64,000 bases of DNA. It comes from DATCYZ01 sp036526195. GTDB taxonomy: Bacteria; Pseudomonadota; Gammaproteobacteria; Burkholderiales; SG8-39. Where the stretch lies: contig DATCYZ010000033.1 in NCBI GenBank assembly GCA_036526195.1, positions 62,001-126,000 of the forward strand. Reading direction: 5' to 3'. The first letter of the stretch is position 1. Each line of letters starts with the position of its first letter. Below the pieces are notes generated by a model, which worked only from the letters and a program-made list of their open reading frames with translations, did not search any database and was not told the DNA's origin. This document shows positions 48,359 to 56,282 of this stretch, piece after piece. Both the position numbers and the translations under genes were made by a program.

Positions 48359-49336
48359 TTACTTGCCGAGCGCGATGGCGCGGTCGATGACTTCCTTCGC
48401 GCCCTTCACTTCGGCGGAGAAGGCCTCGTAGACCGGCTTCGACGCGGCGATGAACGCGTCCTTGTCGGGCGTGTTCACCTGCATACCGGCGGCCTTCAGC
48501 TTGCCGAGCAGTTCGTCTTCCTGCTTCGCCGCCGTCTGGTAGACGAAGGCCTGGGTGTCGCGCGCCGCCTTCTCCAGCGTGCCGCGCACGTCCGCAGGCA
48601 GGCTGGCCCACTTCTTTGCGCCGACGGTGGCGTAGGCCGGCGTGTAGACGTGGCCGGTGAGCGAGAGAAACTTCTGCACTTCCTGGAACTTGGCGCTGTA
48701 GATCTGCGTAAACGGGTTTTCCTGCCCGTCCATCACGCCGGTCTGCAGCGCGGTGAACACTTCGGAGAACTTCATCGGCGAGGGGTTCGCGCCGTAGGCC
48801 TGGAACATCTTCACGCGCCACTTGCCCTCGGGGGTGCGCAGCTTGATGCCCTGCAGGTCCGCGGGCACGTTGATCGGGCGCTTGGAGTTCGTGATGTGGC
48901 GGTAGCCGTTCTCCCAGACTGCGATCACCTTCAGGCCCTTGGCCTCGGCCGCCGGGGCGAGCGACTTCCAGAACACCTCTTTCTCGATTCGCGACATGTG
49001 CGCCCGGTCCTTCACCAGGTAGGGCATCTCGAAGATGCCGAACAGGTCGGCTTCCGAGGACATGACGGTGGAGGGCAGCGCGATGTCGACGGTGCCGAGC
49101 TTCAACTTCTGCAGCAGTTCCTTGTCGCCGCCGAGCTGGCTGGAGCCGAACACCACGACCTTGGCCTTGTTGCCGAGCGCGGCGTTTGCCTTCTTCGCGA
49201 ATTCGTCCGCGGACAGGGCAAACAGCGAACCGGGTTCTGCGACGTGGCCGAACTTGATCTCGGTCTGGGCCGCGGCGGACAGGCTGGCCGCCAGCAGGGA
49301 GGCCGCGATCGCGGCGCGCGTGAGTTGCTTTTTCAT
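48359..49336 (-). CDS. dctP: TRAP transporter substrate-binding protein (DctP)
   Basis: This 325-residue periplasmic protein has a Sec signal ending AASLSAAAQ. The mature fold shows IKFGHVAEPGSLFALSADEF, SSQLGGDKELLQKLKLGTVD, and the ligand-binding LQGIKLRTPEGKWRVKMFQA with the conserved Arg, followed by FTALQTGVMDGQENP. The last motif is typical of C4-dicarboxylate or sugar-acid binding DctP proteins. A ribosome-binding site (GAGGA) lies upstream. It is the second gene of the long operon, after the aminotransferase. Confidence 0.93.
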   Translation of the reverse strand: MKKQLTRAAIAASLLAASLSAAAQTEIKFGHVAEPGSLFALSADEFAKKANAALGNKAKVVVFGSSQLGGDKELLQKLKLGTVDIALPSTVMSSEADLFGIFEMPYLVKDRAHMSRIEKEVFWKSLAPAAEAKGLKVIAVWENGYRHITNSKRPINVPADLQGIKLRTPEGKWRVKMFQAYGANPSPMKFSEVFTALQTGVMDGQENPFTQIYSAKFQEVQKFLSLTGHVYTPAYATVGAKKWASLPADVRGTLEKAARDTQAFVYQTAAKQEDELLGKLKAAGMQVNTPDKDAFIAASKPVYEAFSAEVKGAKEVIDRAIALGK

Positions 49337-49374
49337 GGTGTCGTCCTCTCCTCGTTGAATTCGGTCGGCGGCAC

Positions 49375-50568
49375 TCAGGCGGCCGCGCGGGTGCTCTTGC
49401 GGTGGCCCTCGGCGAGATACGCGAGCGCCGCGGCCACGCCTTCCTGCTTCACCGGCACGCCGGCGAGCCCAAGGCCCATTTCCACGCCGGCAAGCGTGCC
49501 GGCGAGCGTCAGATCGTTGAAGTGGCCGAGGTGGCCGATGCGGAACACCTTGCCGGCGAGCTTGCCCAGGCCGGTGCCGAGCGACATGTCGAAGGCGTCC
49601 AGGATGACCGCGCGCACATGGTCCGCGTCCTGTCCCGCGGGCAGCAGCACGGCGGTGAGCGATCCCGAGACCTCGCGCGGGTCGAGCGCAAGCACTTCCA
49701 GCCCCCAGGCGCGCACCGCGCGCCGTGTCGCCTCGCCGTGCCGCGCGTGGCGGGCGAAGACGTTCTCCAGCCCTTCTTCCTCCAGCATGGCGAGCGCCTC
49801 GCGCAAGCCGTAGAGCAGGTTGGTGGCCGGGGTGTAGGGAAAATAGCCGGTTTTGCCGCTGGCGAGCATCTCGTCCCATGCCCAGTAGCTGCGCGGCAGG
49901 CGCGCGGTCTTTGAGGCCTCGAGGGCGCGCGGCGAGATGCAGTTGAACGACAGCCCCGGCGGCAGCATCAGGCCCTTTTGCGAGCCGGCGACGGTGACAT
50001 CGACCCCCCACTCGTCGTGGCGGTAGTCGATCGAGGCGAGCGAGGAGATGGTGTCGACCATCAGCAGCGCCGGGTGGCCGGCGGCGTCGATCGCTTTGCG
50101 CACCTCCGCGATGCGCGAGACCACCCCGGTCGAGGTTTCGTTGTGCACCACGCAGACCGCGCGAATGTCCTTTTGCGCGTCGGCGCGCAGGCGCTTCTCG
50201 ATCGCGTCCGGGTCGGCGCCGTGGCGCCAGTCGCCGGGCAGGAACTCGGTCTTCAGGCCGAGACGCGTGGCGAGCTTGTTCCACAGCGCGGCGAACTGCC
50301 CGGTCTCGCACATCAGCACCTGGTCCCCGGGCGAGAGCGTGTTGACCAGGGCGGACTCCCAGGCCCCGGTGCCCGATGCGGGATAGATCACCACTTCGCC
50401 GCGCGTCGAACGAAACACCTTCTTCATGCCGGCGAGGCAGGCCTTGCCGAGGTCGGCGAATTCCGGGCCGCGGTGGTCCATGGTCGGGAAGTCGATCGCC
50501 CGCAGCACCCGGTCCGGGACATTGGTCGGGCCGGGGATCTGCAGGAAATGGCGTCCGGTGTGGGTCAT
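49375..50568 (-). CDS. Class V aminotransferase (serine-glyoxylate / alanine-glyoxylate type)
   Basis: This 397-residue fold-type I PLP enzyme resembles serine-glyoxylate aminotransferase. It begins FLQIPGPTNVPDRVLRAID, contains YPASGTGAWESALVNTLSPG, the PLP-binding VVHNETSTGVVS and LLMVDTISSLASIDYRHDEW, and the Schiff-base lysine in VAGSQKGLMLPPGLSF. ATG 50568 is the first start before the conserved region. It is the first gene of the operon transcribed away from the GntR gene, so it should act early on the imported compound or on glyoxylate derived from it. Its amino donor is not certain. Confidence 0.9.
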   Translation of the reverse strand: MTHTGRHFLQIPGPTNVPDRVLRAIDFPTMDHRGPEFADLGKACLAGMKKVFRSTRGEVVIYPASGTGAWESALVNTLSPGDQVLMCETGQFAALWNKLATRLGLKTEFLPGDWRHGADPDAIEKRLRADAQKDIRAVCVVHNETSTGVVSRIAEVRKAIDAAGHPALLMVDTISSLASIDYRHDEWGVDVTVAGSQKGLMLPPGLSFNCISPRALEASKTARLPRSYWAWDEMLASGKTGYFPYTPATNLLYGLREALAMLEEEGLENVFARHARHGEATRRAVRAWGLEVLALDPREVSGSLTAVLLPAGQDADHVRAVILDAFDMSLGTGLGKLAGKVFRIGHLGHFNDLTLAGTLAGVEMGLGLAGVPVKQEGVAAALAYLAEGHRKSTRAAA

Positions 50569-50593
50569 GGCGTCGTCAGCTTTTGAATGCGTA

Positions 50594-50622
50594 AATGTAA
50601 GTTGTGCGCAACATACGGGCAA
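50594..50622 (-). promoter_or_regulatory. Promoter of the aminotransferase-TRAP operon
   Basis: On the minus strand TTGCCC (50617-50622) and TACATT (50594-50599) are separated by 17 bp, giving a start about 20 bases before the ATG at 50568. The spacer and -10 coincide with dyad 50597-50616. Confidence 0.5.
50597..50616. promoter_or_regulatory. Second dyad in the divergent control region
   Basis: GTAAGTTG and CAACATAC are inverted around TGCG, with one mismatched pair. It covers the spacer and -10 of the leftward promoter, so a protein bound here would block transcription of the aminotransferase-TRAP operon. The half-site differs from that of 50645-50665, so the same regulator is not assured. 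Confidence 0.45.
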
Positions 50623-50626
50623 GCAA

Positions 50627-50655
50627 TTGCGCAGCGGGCTGGTTTTTTGTATTCT
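50627..50655 (+). promoter_or_regulatory. Promoter of the GntR-dehydrogenase-dioxygenase operon
   Basis: TTGCGC (50627-50632) and TATTCT (50650-50655) are separated by 17 bp. Transcription would begin at about 50662, only some 3 bases before the ATG at 50665, so the mRNA is probably leaderless. Confidence 0.5.
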
Positions 50656-50665
50656 GCATACAAAA
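50645..50665. promoter_or_regulatory. Candidate GntR-family operator
   Basis: TTTTGTAT and ATACAAAA form a perfect 8-5-8 dyad, of the GTAT...ATAC kind bound by FadR/FCD-type GntR regulators. It covers the rightward -10 and the first base of the regulator gene, ideal for autorepression. Confidence 0.75.
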
Positions 50666-51387
50666 TGAAGACCGTGCAAGACATCGAAGCCGATCTTTCT
50701 GTCGCAGCCAGGGCGGGACCCCGGATCCCCGCCATCCGTCGGCGGCCCCTGCACGAGGAGGTCGTCGACCGCCTGCGCGACCAGATCGTGCACGGCGACC
50801 TCGCCCCGGGCACCCGGTTGAACGAGCGCGTCCTGACCGCGGAATTCGCGATCTCCCGCACCCCCTTGCGCGAGGCGATCAAGCTGCTGGCCACAGAAGG
50901 GCTGGTCGAACTGCTGCCGAACCGCGGCGCGATCGTTGCCGAAGTCGATCCGCGACGCCTGTCGCAGACGCTTGAGGTGATGGGGGCGCTCGAAAGCCTG
51001 GCTGGCGAACTCGCCTGCCGACAGGCGAGCGCCGGGCAGATTGCCGAGATCCGTGCCCTGCACTACGAGATGCTGGCGATGCACGCGCGCGGCGACCTCG
51101 CTGGCTATTTCCGCTTCAACCAGGCGATCCACATCAAGCTGGTCGAGGCTTCGGGCAACGCGGTGCTGGCCCAGAGCTACCGCCAGCTGAACGCCAACGT
51201 GCGGCGCGCGCGCTACATGGCGAACCTGTCGCGCGAGCGCTGGGACACGGCGGTGCGCGAGCACGAGGCGATCCTCGCGGCGCTGGCGGCGCGCGACGCG
51301 CCCCGCCTGCAGACGTTGCTGCGCGAGCACCTTGCCGGCAAGGTGGCTTCGGTACTCGGCGCGCTCGGACGCAAAGAGGCGGCGTGA
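50665..51387 (+). CDS. GntR family transcriptional regulator (FadR/FCD subfamily)
   Basis: This is a 240-residue regulator. The N-terminal winged helix-turn-helix (about residues 30-95) reads LHEEVVDRLRDQIVHGDLAP, then ISRTPLREAIKLLATEGLVE. The C-terminal FCD domain has the helix LESLAGELACRQASAGQI and metal/ligand histidines in FNQAIHIKLVEASGN. FCD regulators sense organic acids such as lactate, glycolate or galactarate, which fits the genes on both sides. It starts at ATG 50665 without a ribosome-binding site, and its end overlaps the dehydrogenase GTG by 4 bp. Confidence 0.9.
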   Translation: MKTVQDIEADLSVAARAGPRIPAIRRRPLHEEVVDRLRDQIVHGDLAPGTRLNERVLTAEFAISRTPLREAIKLLATEGLVELLPNRGAIVAEVDPRRLSQTLEVMGALESLAGELACRQASAGQIAEIRALHYEMLAMHARGDLAGYFRFNQAIHIKLVEASGNAVLAQSYRQLNANVRRARYMANLSRERWDTAVREHEAILAALAARDAPRLQTLLREHLAGKVASVLGALGRKEAA

Positions 51388-54317
51388 ACGCGCCTGCGGT
51401 GCCGGTCGGGTTTCTGCGGGCAGCGGGCGCGCATTCGTCGCTGGCCGCGCGCCTCGCGCGCGAAGTGGACGGCGAGGTGCTGTTCGACGCGGCGAGCCGC
51501 GGCCGCTATGCCACGGACGCCTCGATCTACCAGGTCGATCCCGTCGGCGTGGTGGTGCCGCGCAGCGAAGACGCGGCGCGCACCGCGATTGCCATCGCGC
51601 TCGAGGCCGGCGTGCCGGTGCTGCCGCGCGGCGCCGGCACCTCGCAATGCGGCCAGACCGTGGGCGCGGCGCTGGTCATCGACGATTCGAAGCACCTGAA
51701 CGCCCTGCTCGAGTTCGACGTCGCCAGCCGCAGCGCGGTGGTGCAACCCGGCATGGTGCTCGACCGGCTGAACGCGCAGTTGCGCGCGCACGGCCTGTGG
51801 TTCCCGGTGGATGTGTCCACCTCGGCCCAGGCCACGCTCGGCGGCATGGCGGGCAACAATTCCTGCGGCTCACGCTCGATCGTCTACGGCAACATGGTGC
51901 ACAACGTGCAGGCCATCGAGGCGTTCACCGCGACCGGCGAGCGCTGGACCTTCGGCCCGATGGATGCGGGCGGCGGGCCGACCGGGTATCGCGACCTCGT
52001 GACCCGGCTGCAGGCGCTCTACCAGCGCGATAAGGACGAGATCGATACACGCTTTCCGAAGGTGCTGCGCAAGGTGGCGGGCTACAACCTCGACCACCTC
52101 GGGCCGCCGCACGCGAACGCCGCCCACCTGCTGGTCGGCTCCGAGGGCACGCTGGCGTGGTTCGAGCGGCTGCACCTGAAGCTCGCGCCGCTGCCGGCGC
52201 AACGCGTGCTCGGCGTGGTGCACTTCGCGAAGTTCCACGACGCCATGGACCTGACGCAGCACATCGTCAGGCTCGGACCCTCGGCGGTCGAACTGGTCGA
52301 CCGCACCATGATCGGCCTGGCGCGCCAGATCGCCGCGTTTCGCAAGACGGTCGAAGCGACGATCCGCGGCGAACCGGACGCCATCCTGCTGGTGGAGTTC
52401 GCCGGCGAGGACCACGCCGCGCAGGTGGCGCGCCTGAAGTCGCTGGTGCAGCTGATGGGCGACCTCGGCCAGCCGGGGAGCGTGGTCGAAGTGACCGAGG
52501 CGGCGCTCCAGAAGGACATCTGGGAGGTGCGCAAGGCGGGCCTCAACATCATGATGTCGATGAAGGGCGACGGCAAGCCGGTGTCGTTCATCGAGGATTG
52601 CGCAGTGCCGCTCGAGCACCTCGCCGAGTACACCGACCGGCTCACGCAGGTGTTCGAGAAGCACGGCACGCGCGGCACCTGGTATGCGCACGCCTCGGTG
52701 GGCACGCTGCACGTGCGCCCGGTGCTCGACATGCGTCGCGACGGCGCGCAGAAGATGCGCGCGATCGCCGAGGAGGCGAGCGCCCTGGTGCGGCAGTACA
52801 AGGGGGCGTACTCGGGCGAGCACGGCGACGGCTTGGTGCGCTCGGAATGGATCGCGCCGTTCTTCGGTCCGCGGCTCACCGCGGCGCTCAGCGAGATCAA
52901 GTCCTGGCTGGACCCGAAGGGCCTGATGAACCCGGGCAAGATCGTCGACCCGCCGAAGATGGACGACGCGCGCCTGTTCCGTTTTCCGCCCGGGTACGCC
53001 GCGCCCGCGCCCGCGCCGGCGCTCGACTGGTCCGCGTGGGAGGTGGATGCGGTCGATCGCGGACAGGGCTTCGCCAAGGCGGTCGAGATGTGCAACAACA
53101 ACGGCACCTGCCGCAAGTTCGACGCCGGCACCATGTGCCCGTCGTTCCGCGCCACCGGCGACGAGCAGCACCTGACGCGCGGCCGCGCCAACACGCTGCG
53201 CCTCGCGCTGTCCGGACAGCTCGGCGCCGAAGGCCTGACCGGGCCGGAGGTCAGGGCGGCGATGGACCTTTGCGTGTCGTGCAAGGGCTGCCGGCGCGAG
53301 TGTCCCGCGGGCGTCGACATGGCGCGCATGAAGGTCGAGTTCAAGGCGCAATGGCGTGCGCGTCACGGCGCGTCGCTGCGCGAGCGGGCGGTGGCCTACC
53401 TGCCGCGCTACGCCCATTGGTCGGCCAAGCTCGCGCCGCTGGCGAATTTCGCGCAGGACGCGGCCCGCGGTCTGCTCGGCTTCACGACCCAACGGCGATT
53501 GCCGCGCTGGCGCCGCGACCGCTTCGTGGATCCCGCGGCGCCCAAGCGCGGCAGCGGCGAAGTGGTGCTGCTGGTGGACACCTTCAATCGCTATTTCGAC
53601 CCCGAGAACGTGCGCGCCGCGATCCGGGTGCTGCAGGCCGCGGGACGGCGGGTGCACGTCGCCGAGCCGGTGCGCGGCGGCCGGCCGCTGTGCTGCGGGC
53701 GAACCTTTCTTTCGGCGGGCATGGTGGACGAGGCGCGCGCGGAGGCGCGTCGCATGCTCGAGGCGCTGAACCCCTGGGTGACGCGCGGCCTGCCGGTCCT
53801 CGGGCTGGAGCCCTCGTGCCTGTTCACGCTGAGGGATGAACTTGCCGCCCTGCTGCCCGGGGCGGCGGCGAACGCCGTGGGGGCACAGGCAATGCTGTTC
53901 GAGGAGTACATCGCCCGCGAAATCGATGCCGGGCGTTTCGCGCTCGAGTTGAAGCCGCTCCCGGGCGAGATCCTGCTGCACGGCCATTGCCACCAGAAGG
54001 CCTTCGGCGCGATGGGCGCGGTGGAGAAGGTGCTGCGCCTGGTGCCCGGCCTCACGGTGCGCACGGTCGAATCGAGCTGCTGCGGCATGGCCGGGTCCTT
54101 CGGCTACGAGGCCGAACATTTCGAGATGTCGATGAAGATGGGCGAGGCGGCGCTCCTGCCCGCGGTGCGCGCCGCGGCACCGGAGGTGCGCATCGTCGCC
54201 GACGGCACCAGTTGTCGGCACCAGATTGCCGACGGCACGGGGCGCCAAGCCCTGCACGTTGCGCGCGTCCTCGAACAATCCCTCGTCCGACCCGACCCCA
54301 CAGGAGTTACCCCATGA
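51384..54317 (+). CDS. FAD-linked oxidase with 4Fe-4S and CCG domains (D-2-hydroxyacid dehydrogenase type)
   Basis: This 977-residue protein fuses an FAD_binding_4 domain (ALEAGVPVLPRGAGTSQCGQ, then GGMAGNNSCGSRSIVYGN) and an FAD-oxidase C domain to a ferredoxin-like two-cluster segment (CNNNGTCRKFDAGTMCPSF and CVSCKGCRRECPAGVD) and C-terminal cysteine-rich CCG domains (LLHGHCHQKAFGAMG, VESSCCGMAGSFGYE). Such YdiJ-like proteins oxidise D-lactate, D-2-hydroxyglutarate, glycolate or related acids and feed electrons to the respiratory chain. GTG 51384 overlaps the GntR stop; the stop overlaps the dioxygenase ATG. Confidence 0.92.
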   Translation: MNAPAVPVGFLRAAGAHSSLAARLAREVDGEVLFDAASRGRYATDASIYQVDPVGVVVPRSEDAARTAIAIALEAGVPVLPRGAGTSQCGQTVGAALVIDDSKHLNALLEFDVASRSAVVQPGMVLDRLNAQLRAHGLWFPVDVSTSAQATLGGMAGNNSCGSRSIVYGNMVHNVQAIEAFTATGERWTFGPMDAGGGPTGYRDLVTRLQALYQRDKDEIDTRFPKVLRKVAGYNLDHLGPPHANAAHLLVGSEGTLAWFERLHLKLAPLPAQRVLGVVHFAKFHDAMDLTQHIVRLGPSAVELVDRTMIGLARQIAAFRKTVEATIRGEPDAILLVEFAGEDHAAQVARLKSLVQLMGDLGQPGSVVEVTEAALQKDIWEVRKAGLNIMMSMKGDGKPVSFIEDCAVPLEHLAEYTDRLTQVFEKHGTRGTWYAHASVGTLHVRPVLDMRRDGAQKMRAIAEEASALVRQYKGAYSGEHGDGLVRSEWIAPFFGPRLTAALSEIKSWLDPKGLMNPGKIVDPPKMDDARLFRFPPGYAAPAPAPALDWSAWEVDAVDRGQGFAKAVEMCNNNGTCRKFDAGTMCPSFRATGDEQHLTRGRANTLRLALSGQLGAEGLTGPEVRAAMDLCVSCKGCRRECPAGVDMARMKVEFKAQWRARHGASLRERAVAYLPRYAHWSAKLAPLANFAQDAARGLLGFTTQRRLPRWRRDRFVDPAAPKRGSGEVVLLVDTFNRYFDPENVRAAIRVLQAAGRRVHVAEPVRGGRPLCCGRTFLSAGMVDEARAEARRMLEALNPWVTRGLPVLGLEPSCLFTLRDELAALLPGAAANAVGAQAMLFEEYIAREIDAGRFALELKPLPGEILLHGHCHQKAFGAMGAVEKVLRLVPGLTVRTVESSCCGMAGSFGYEAEHFEMSMKMGEAALLPAVRAAAPEVRIVADGTSCRHQIADGTGRQALHVARVLEQSLVRPDPTGVTP

Positions 54318-55420
54318 GCACCGAACCGTCTGGACCAAAGGCGCCAGGGGCTGGCAGTTCATCGCCTGGCAGTCGACCAGGCTCGGCGGCTGAACGATCG
54401 CGCATGGACGGAGCACTGCTCGCCGCCGACGAAGCCGCCGCCTGGCGCGGCGAAGATCTCGCCGACCCTGCGGTCTGGACGCGCACGCTTGCCGGTCCGC
54501 AGATCGCCGAACTCGACGCTGCGATCGCCGGCGTTGAGGCCCGCGGCACGCCGCTGTTCGATGTCGCGAAGACCGACTTCCCGCTCCCCGGGCTGCGCGC
54601 GCTCGTCGAGGAGATTCTCGAAGCGATGGAAAGCGGCCTGGGGTTCGTGCGCCTGCGCGGTCTGCCGGTCGTGCGCTGGGGTGAAACGCGCAGCAGGCTC
54701 GCGCTGTGGGGCCTCGGCAGGCACCTCGGATTTGCCGAAGCGCAGGACGGCGCCGGCAGCCTGCTGCACGACGTGCGCGACATCGGGCGCAAGTTCGGCT
54801 CCGACGACCAGATCCGCTACTTCCAGACCAACCAGCCGATCGAATTCCACAACGACGGCGCCGACATCTTCGCGCTCGCCTGCCTGCGCGCCGGCCTGAG
54901 CGGCGGCCGCAGTCGTCTGGTGAGCGCGGTCGAGGTGTTCCGGGAACTTGCGCGGCGCCGCCCCGATCTCGCCGCGGTACTGCAGCAGCCGTTTCATTTC
55001 GATGCGCGCGGCCAGCATCCGCGCGGCCTGCGCTGCCAGGAGATCCCGGTCGTCTCGATTCACCTCGGGCGGTTCAGCATCGTCAAGAAAACGCACTACA
55101 TCGTTTCGGCGCAGCGTTTCGAAGACGTGCCGCGCCTCAGCGCCGCGCAACAGGAAGCGCTCGCGCTGCTCGATGCGATTCCCGAGGAGCCCGGCATGGC
55201 GCTCGAATTCGACCTCGCGCCCGGCGACGTGCTGATCGCTTCCAACCACGTCACGCTGCACGGGCGCACCGCGTTTTCCGACGATGCGGCGCCGGGACAG
55301 CACCGCCACATGCTGCGCCTCTGGCTCACCATTGCGAACGGCCGGGCGCTGCCGCCGCACTATGCGGACACGCGCGAGTTCTGCACCACTTGGGCGCGGC
55401 GCGTAGCACCGCGGGCCTGA
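54314..55420 (+). CDS. TauD/TfdA-like Fe(II)/2-oxoglutarate dioxygenase
   Basis: This 368-residue protein has the TauD/TfdA jelly-roll. The iron ligands are H179 and D181 (IEFHNDGADIF) and H316 (NHVTLHGR), and the 2-oxoglutarate arginine is in RHMLRLWLTI. The first 45 residues are Ser/Pro/Gly-rich and probably disordered. It is the third gene of the GntR operon, coupled by ATGA to the dehydrogenase. Members hydroxylate taurine, alkyl sulfates, aryloxyacetates, carnitine precursors or phosphonates; which applies here is unknown. It converges on lgt with an 18-bp gap. Confidence 0.85.
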   Translation: MSTEPSGPKAPGAGSSSPGSRPGSAAERSRMDGALLAADEAAAWRGEDLADPAVWTRTLAGPQIAELDAAIAGVEARGTPLFDVAKTDFPLPGLRALVEEILEAMESGLGFVRLRGLPVVRWGETRSRLALWGLGRHLGFAEAQDGAGSLLHDVRDIGRKFGSDDQIRYFQTNQPIEFHNDGADIFALACLRAGLSGGRSRLVSAVEVFRELARRRPDLAAVLQQPFHFDARGQHPRGLRCQEIPVVSIHLGRFSIVKKTHYIVSAQRFEDVPRLSAAQQEALALLDAIPEEPGMALEFDLAPGDVLIASNHVTLHGRTAFSDDAAPGQHRHMLRLWLTIANGRALPPHYADTREFCTTWARRVAPRA

Positions 55421-55438
55421 GCGGGGAGTGTCTGAAGC

Positions 55439-56215
55439 CTATCGGGCGCGGACGCTCCAGCGAAAGAGCGCAATTCCGGCCAGGATCATCGGCAGGCTCA
55501 GCCACTGCCCCATCGACAGGCCGAGCGCGACCAGGCCGAGGAAGGCATCGGGTTCGCGCGCGAACTCGGCGAGAAAGCGGAACGCGCCGTAGCCGATCAG
55601 GAAGACCGCCGAGACCTGCGCGCGCGGGCGCGCTCGCGCGGAGAACCACCACAGGAGTGCGAACAGCGCGAGGCCTTCGCCGGCGAACTGGTAGAGCTGC
55701 GACGGGTGCCGCGGCAGCGGCCCGGCGCCGTGGAACACCATGCCCCAGGCGACGTCGGTTGCGCGCCCCCACAACTCGCCGTTGATGAAGTTGCCCAGCC
55801 GCCCGGCGGCAAGCCCGAGCGGCACCAGCGGCGCGACGAAGTCCATCACGCGCCACCAGTCGAGCCGGTGGCGCCGGGCAACGAACCACATCGCCACCAG
55901 CACGCCGAGGAAGCCGCCGTGGAAGGCCATGCCGCCGTGCCAGATGGCGAGCGCCTCGAGGGGGTGCGCGGCGTAGTACGCGGGCTTGTAAAACAGCACG
56001 TAGCCGAGGCGCCCGCCGAGAATCACGCCGAGCACGCCGAAAAACAGCAGGTCGTCGAAGTGCTCGCGCGTCACCGGCGCGCGGCCGGCCGCGATGCGGC
56101 GCGTGCCGAGCCACCAGAAGGCGCCGAAGGCGATGAGGTACATGAGCCCGTACCAGCGGATCGCGACCGGGCCGAGGGCGATCGCGACGGGATCGAAGTT
56201 CGGGTGAACCAGCAT
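55439..56215 (-). CDS. lgt: Prolipoprotein diacylglyceryl transferase
   Basis: This 258-residue inner-membrane enzyme transfers diacylglycerol from phosphatidylglycerol to the lipobox cysteine of prolipoproteins, including the liv and DUF3012 lipoproteins of this window. The signature GRLGNFINGELWGRATD carries the catalytic arginine and asparagine, with GGRLGYVLFYKPAYY and HGGMAFHGGFLGV before it. About seven helices are present. It is divergent from ilvD across a 67-bp gap. Confidence 0.95.
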   Translation of the reverse strand: MLVHPNFDPVAIALGPVAIRWYGLMYLIAFGAFWWLGTRRIAAGRAPVTREHFDDLLFFGVLGVILGGRLGYVLFYKPAYYAAHPLEALAIWHGGMAFHGGFLGVLVAMWFVARRHRLDWWRVMDFVAPLVPLGLAAGRLGNFINGELWGRATDVAWGMVFHGAGPLPRHPSQLYQFAGEGLALFALLWWFSARARPRAQVSAVFLIGYGAFRFLAEFAREPDAFLGLVALGLSMGQWLSLPMILAGIALFRWSVRAR

Positions 56216-56282
56216 CGAAGGCGTCGTTCGCGAGGTTAGAATCCTTTGCTCGGATTAAAACACAGCAGGAGAAGGAGCCGTC

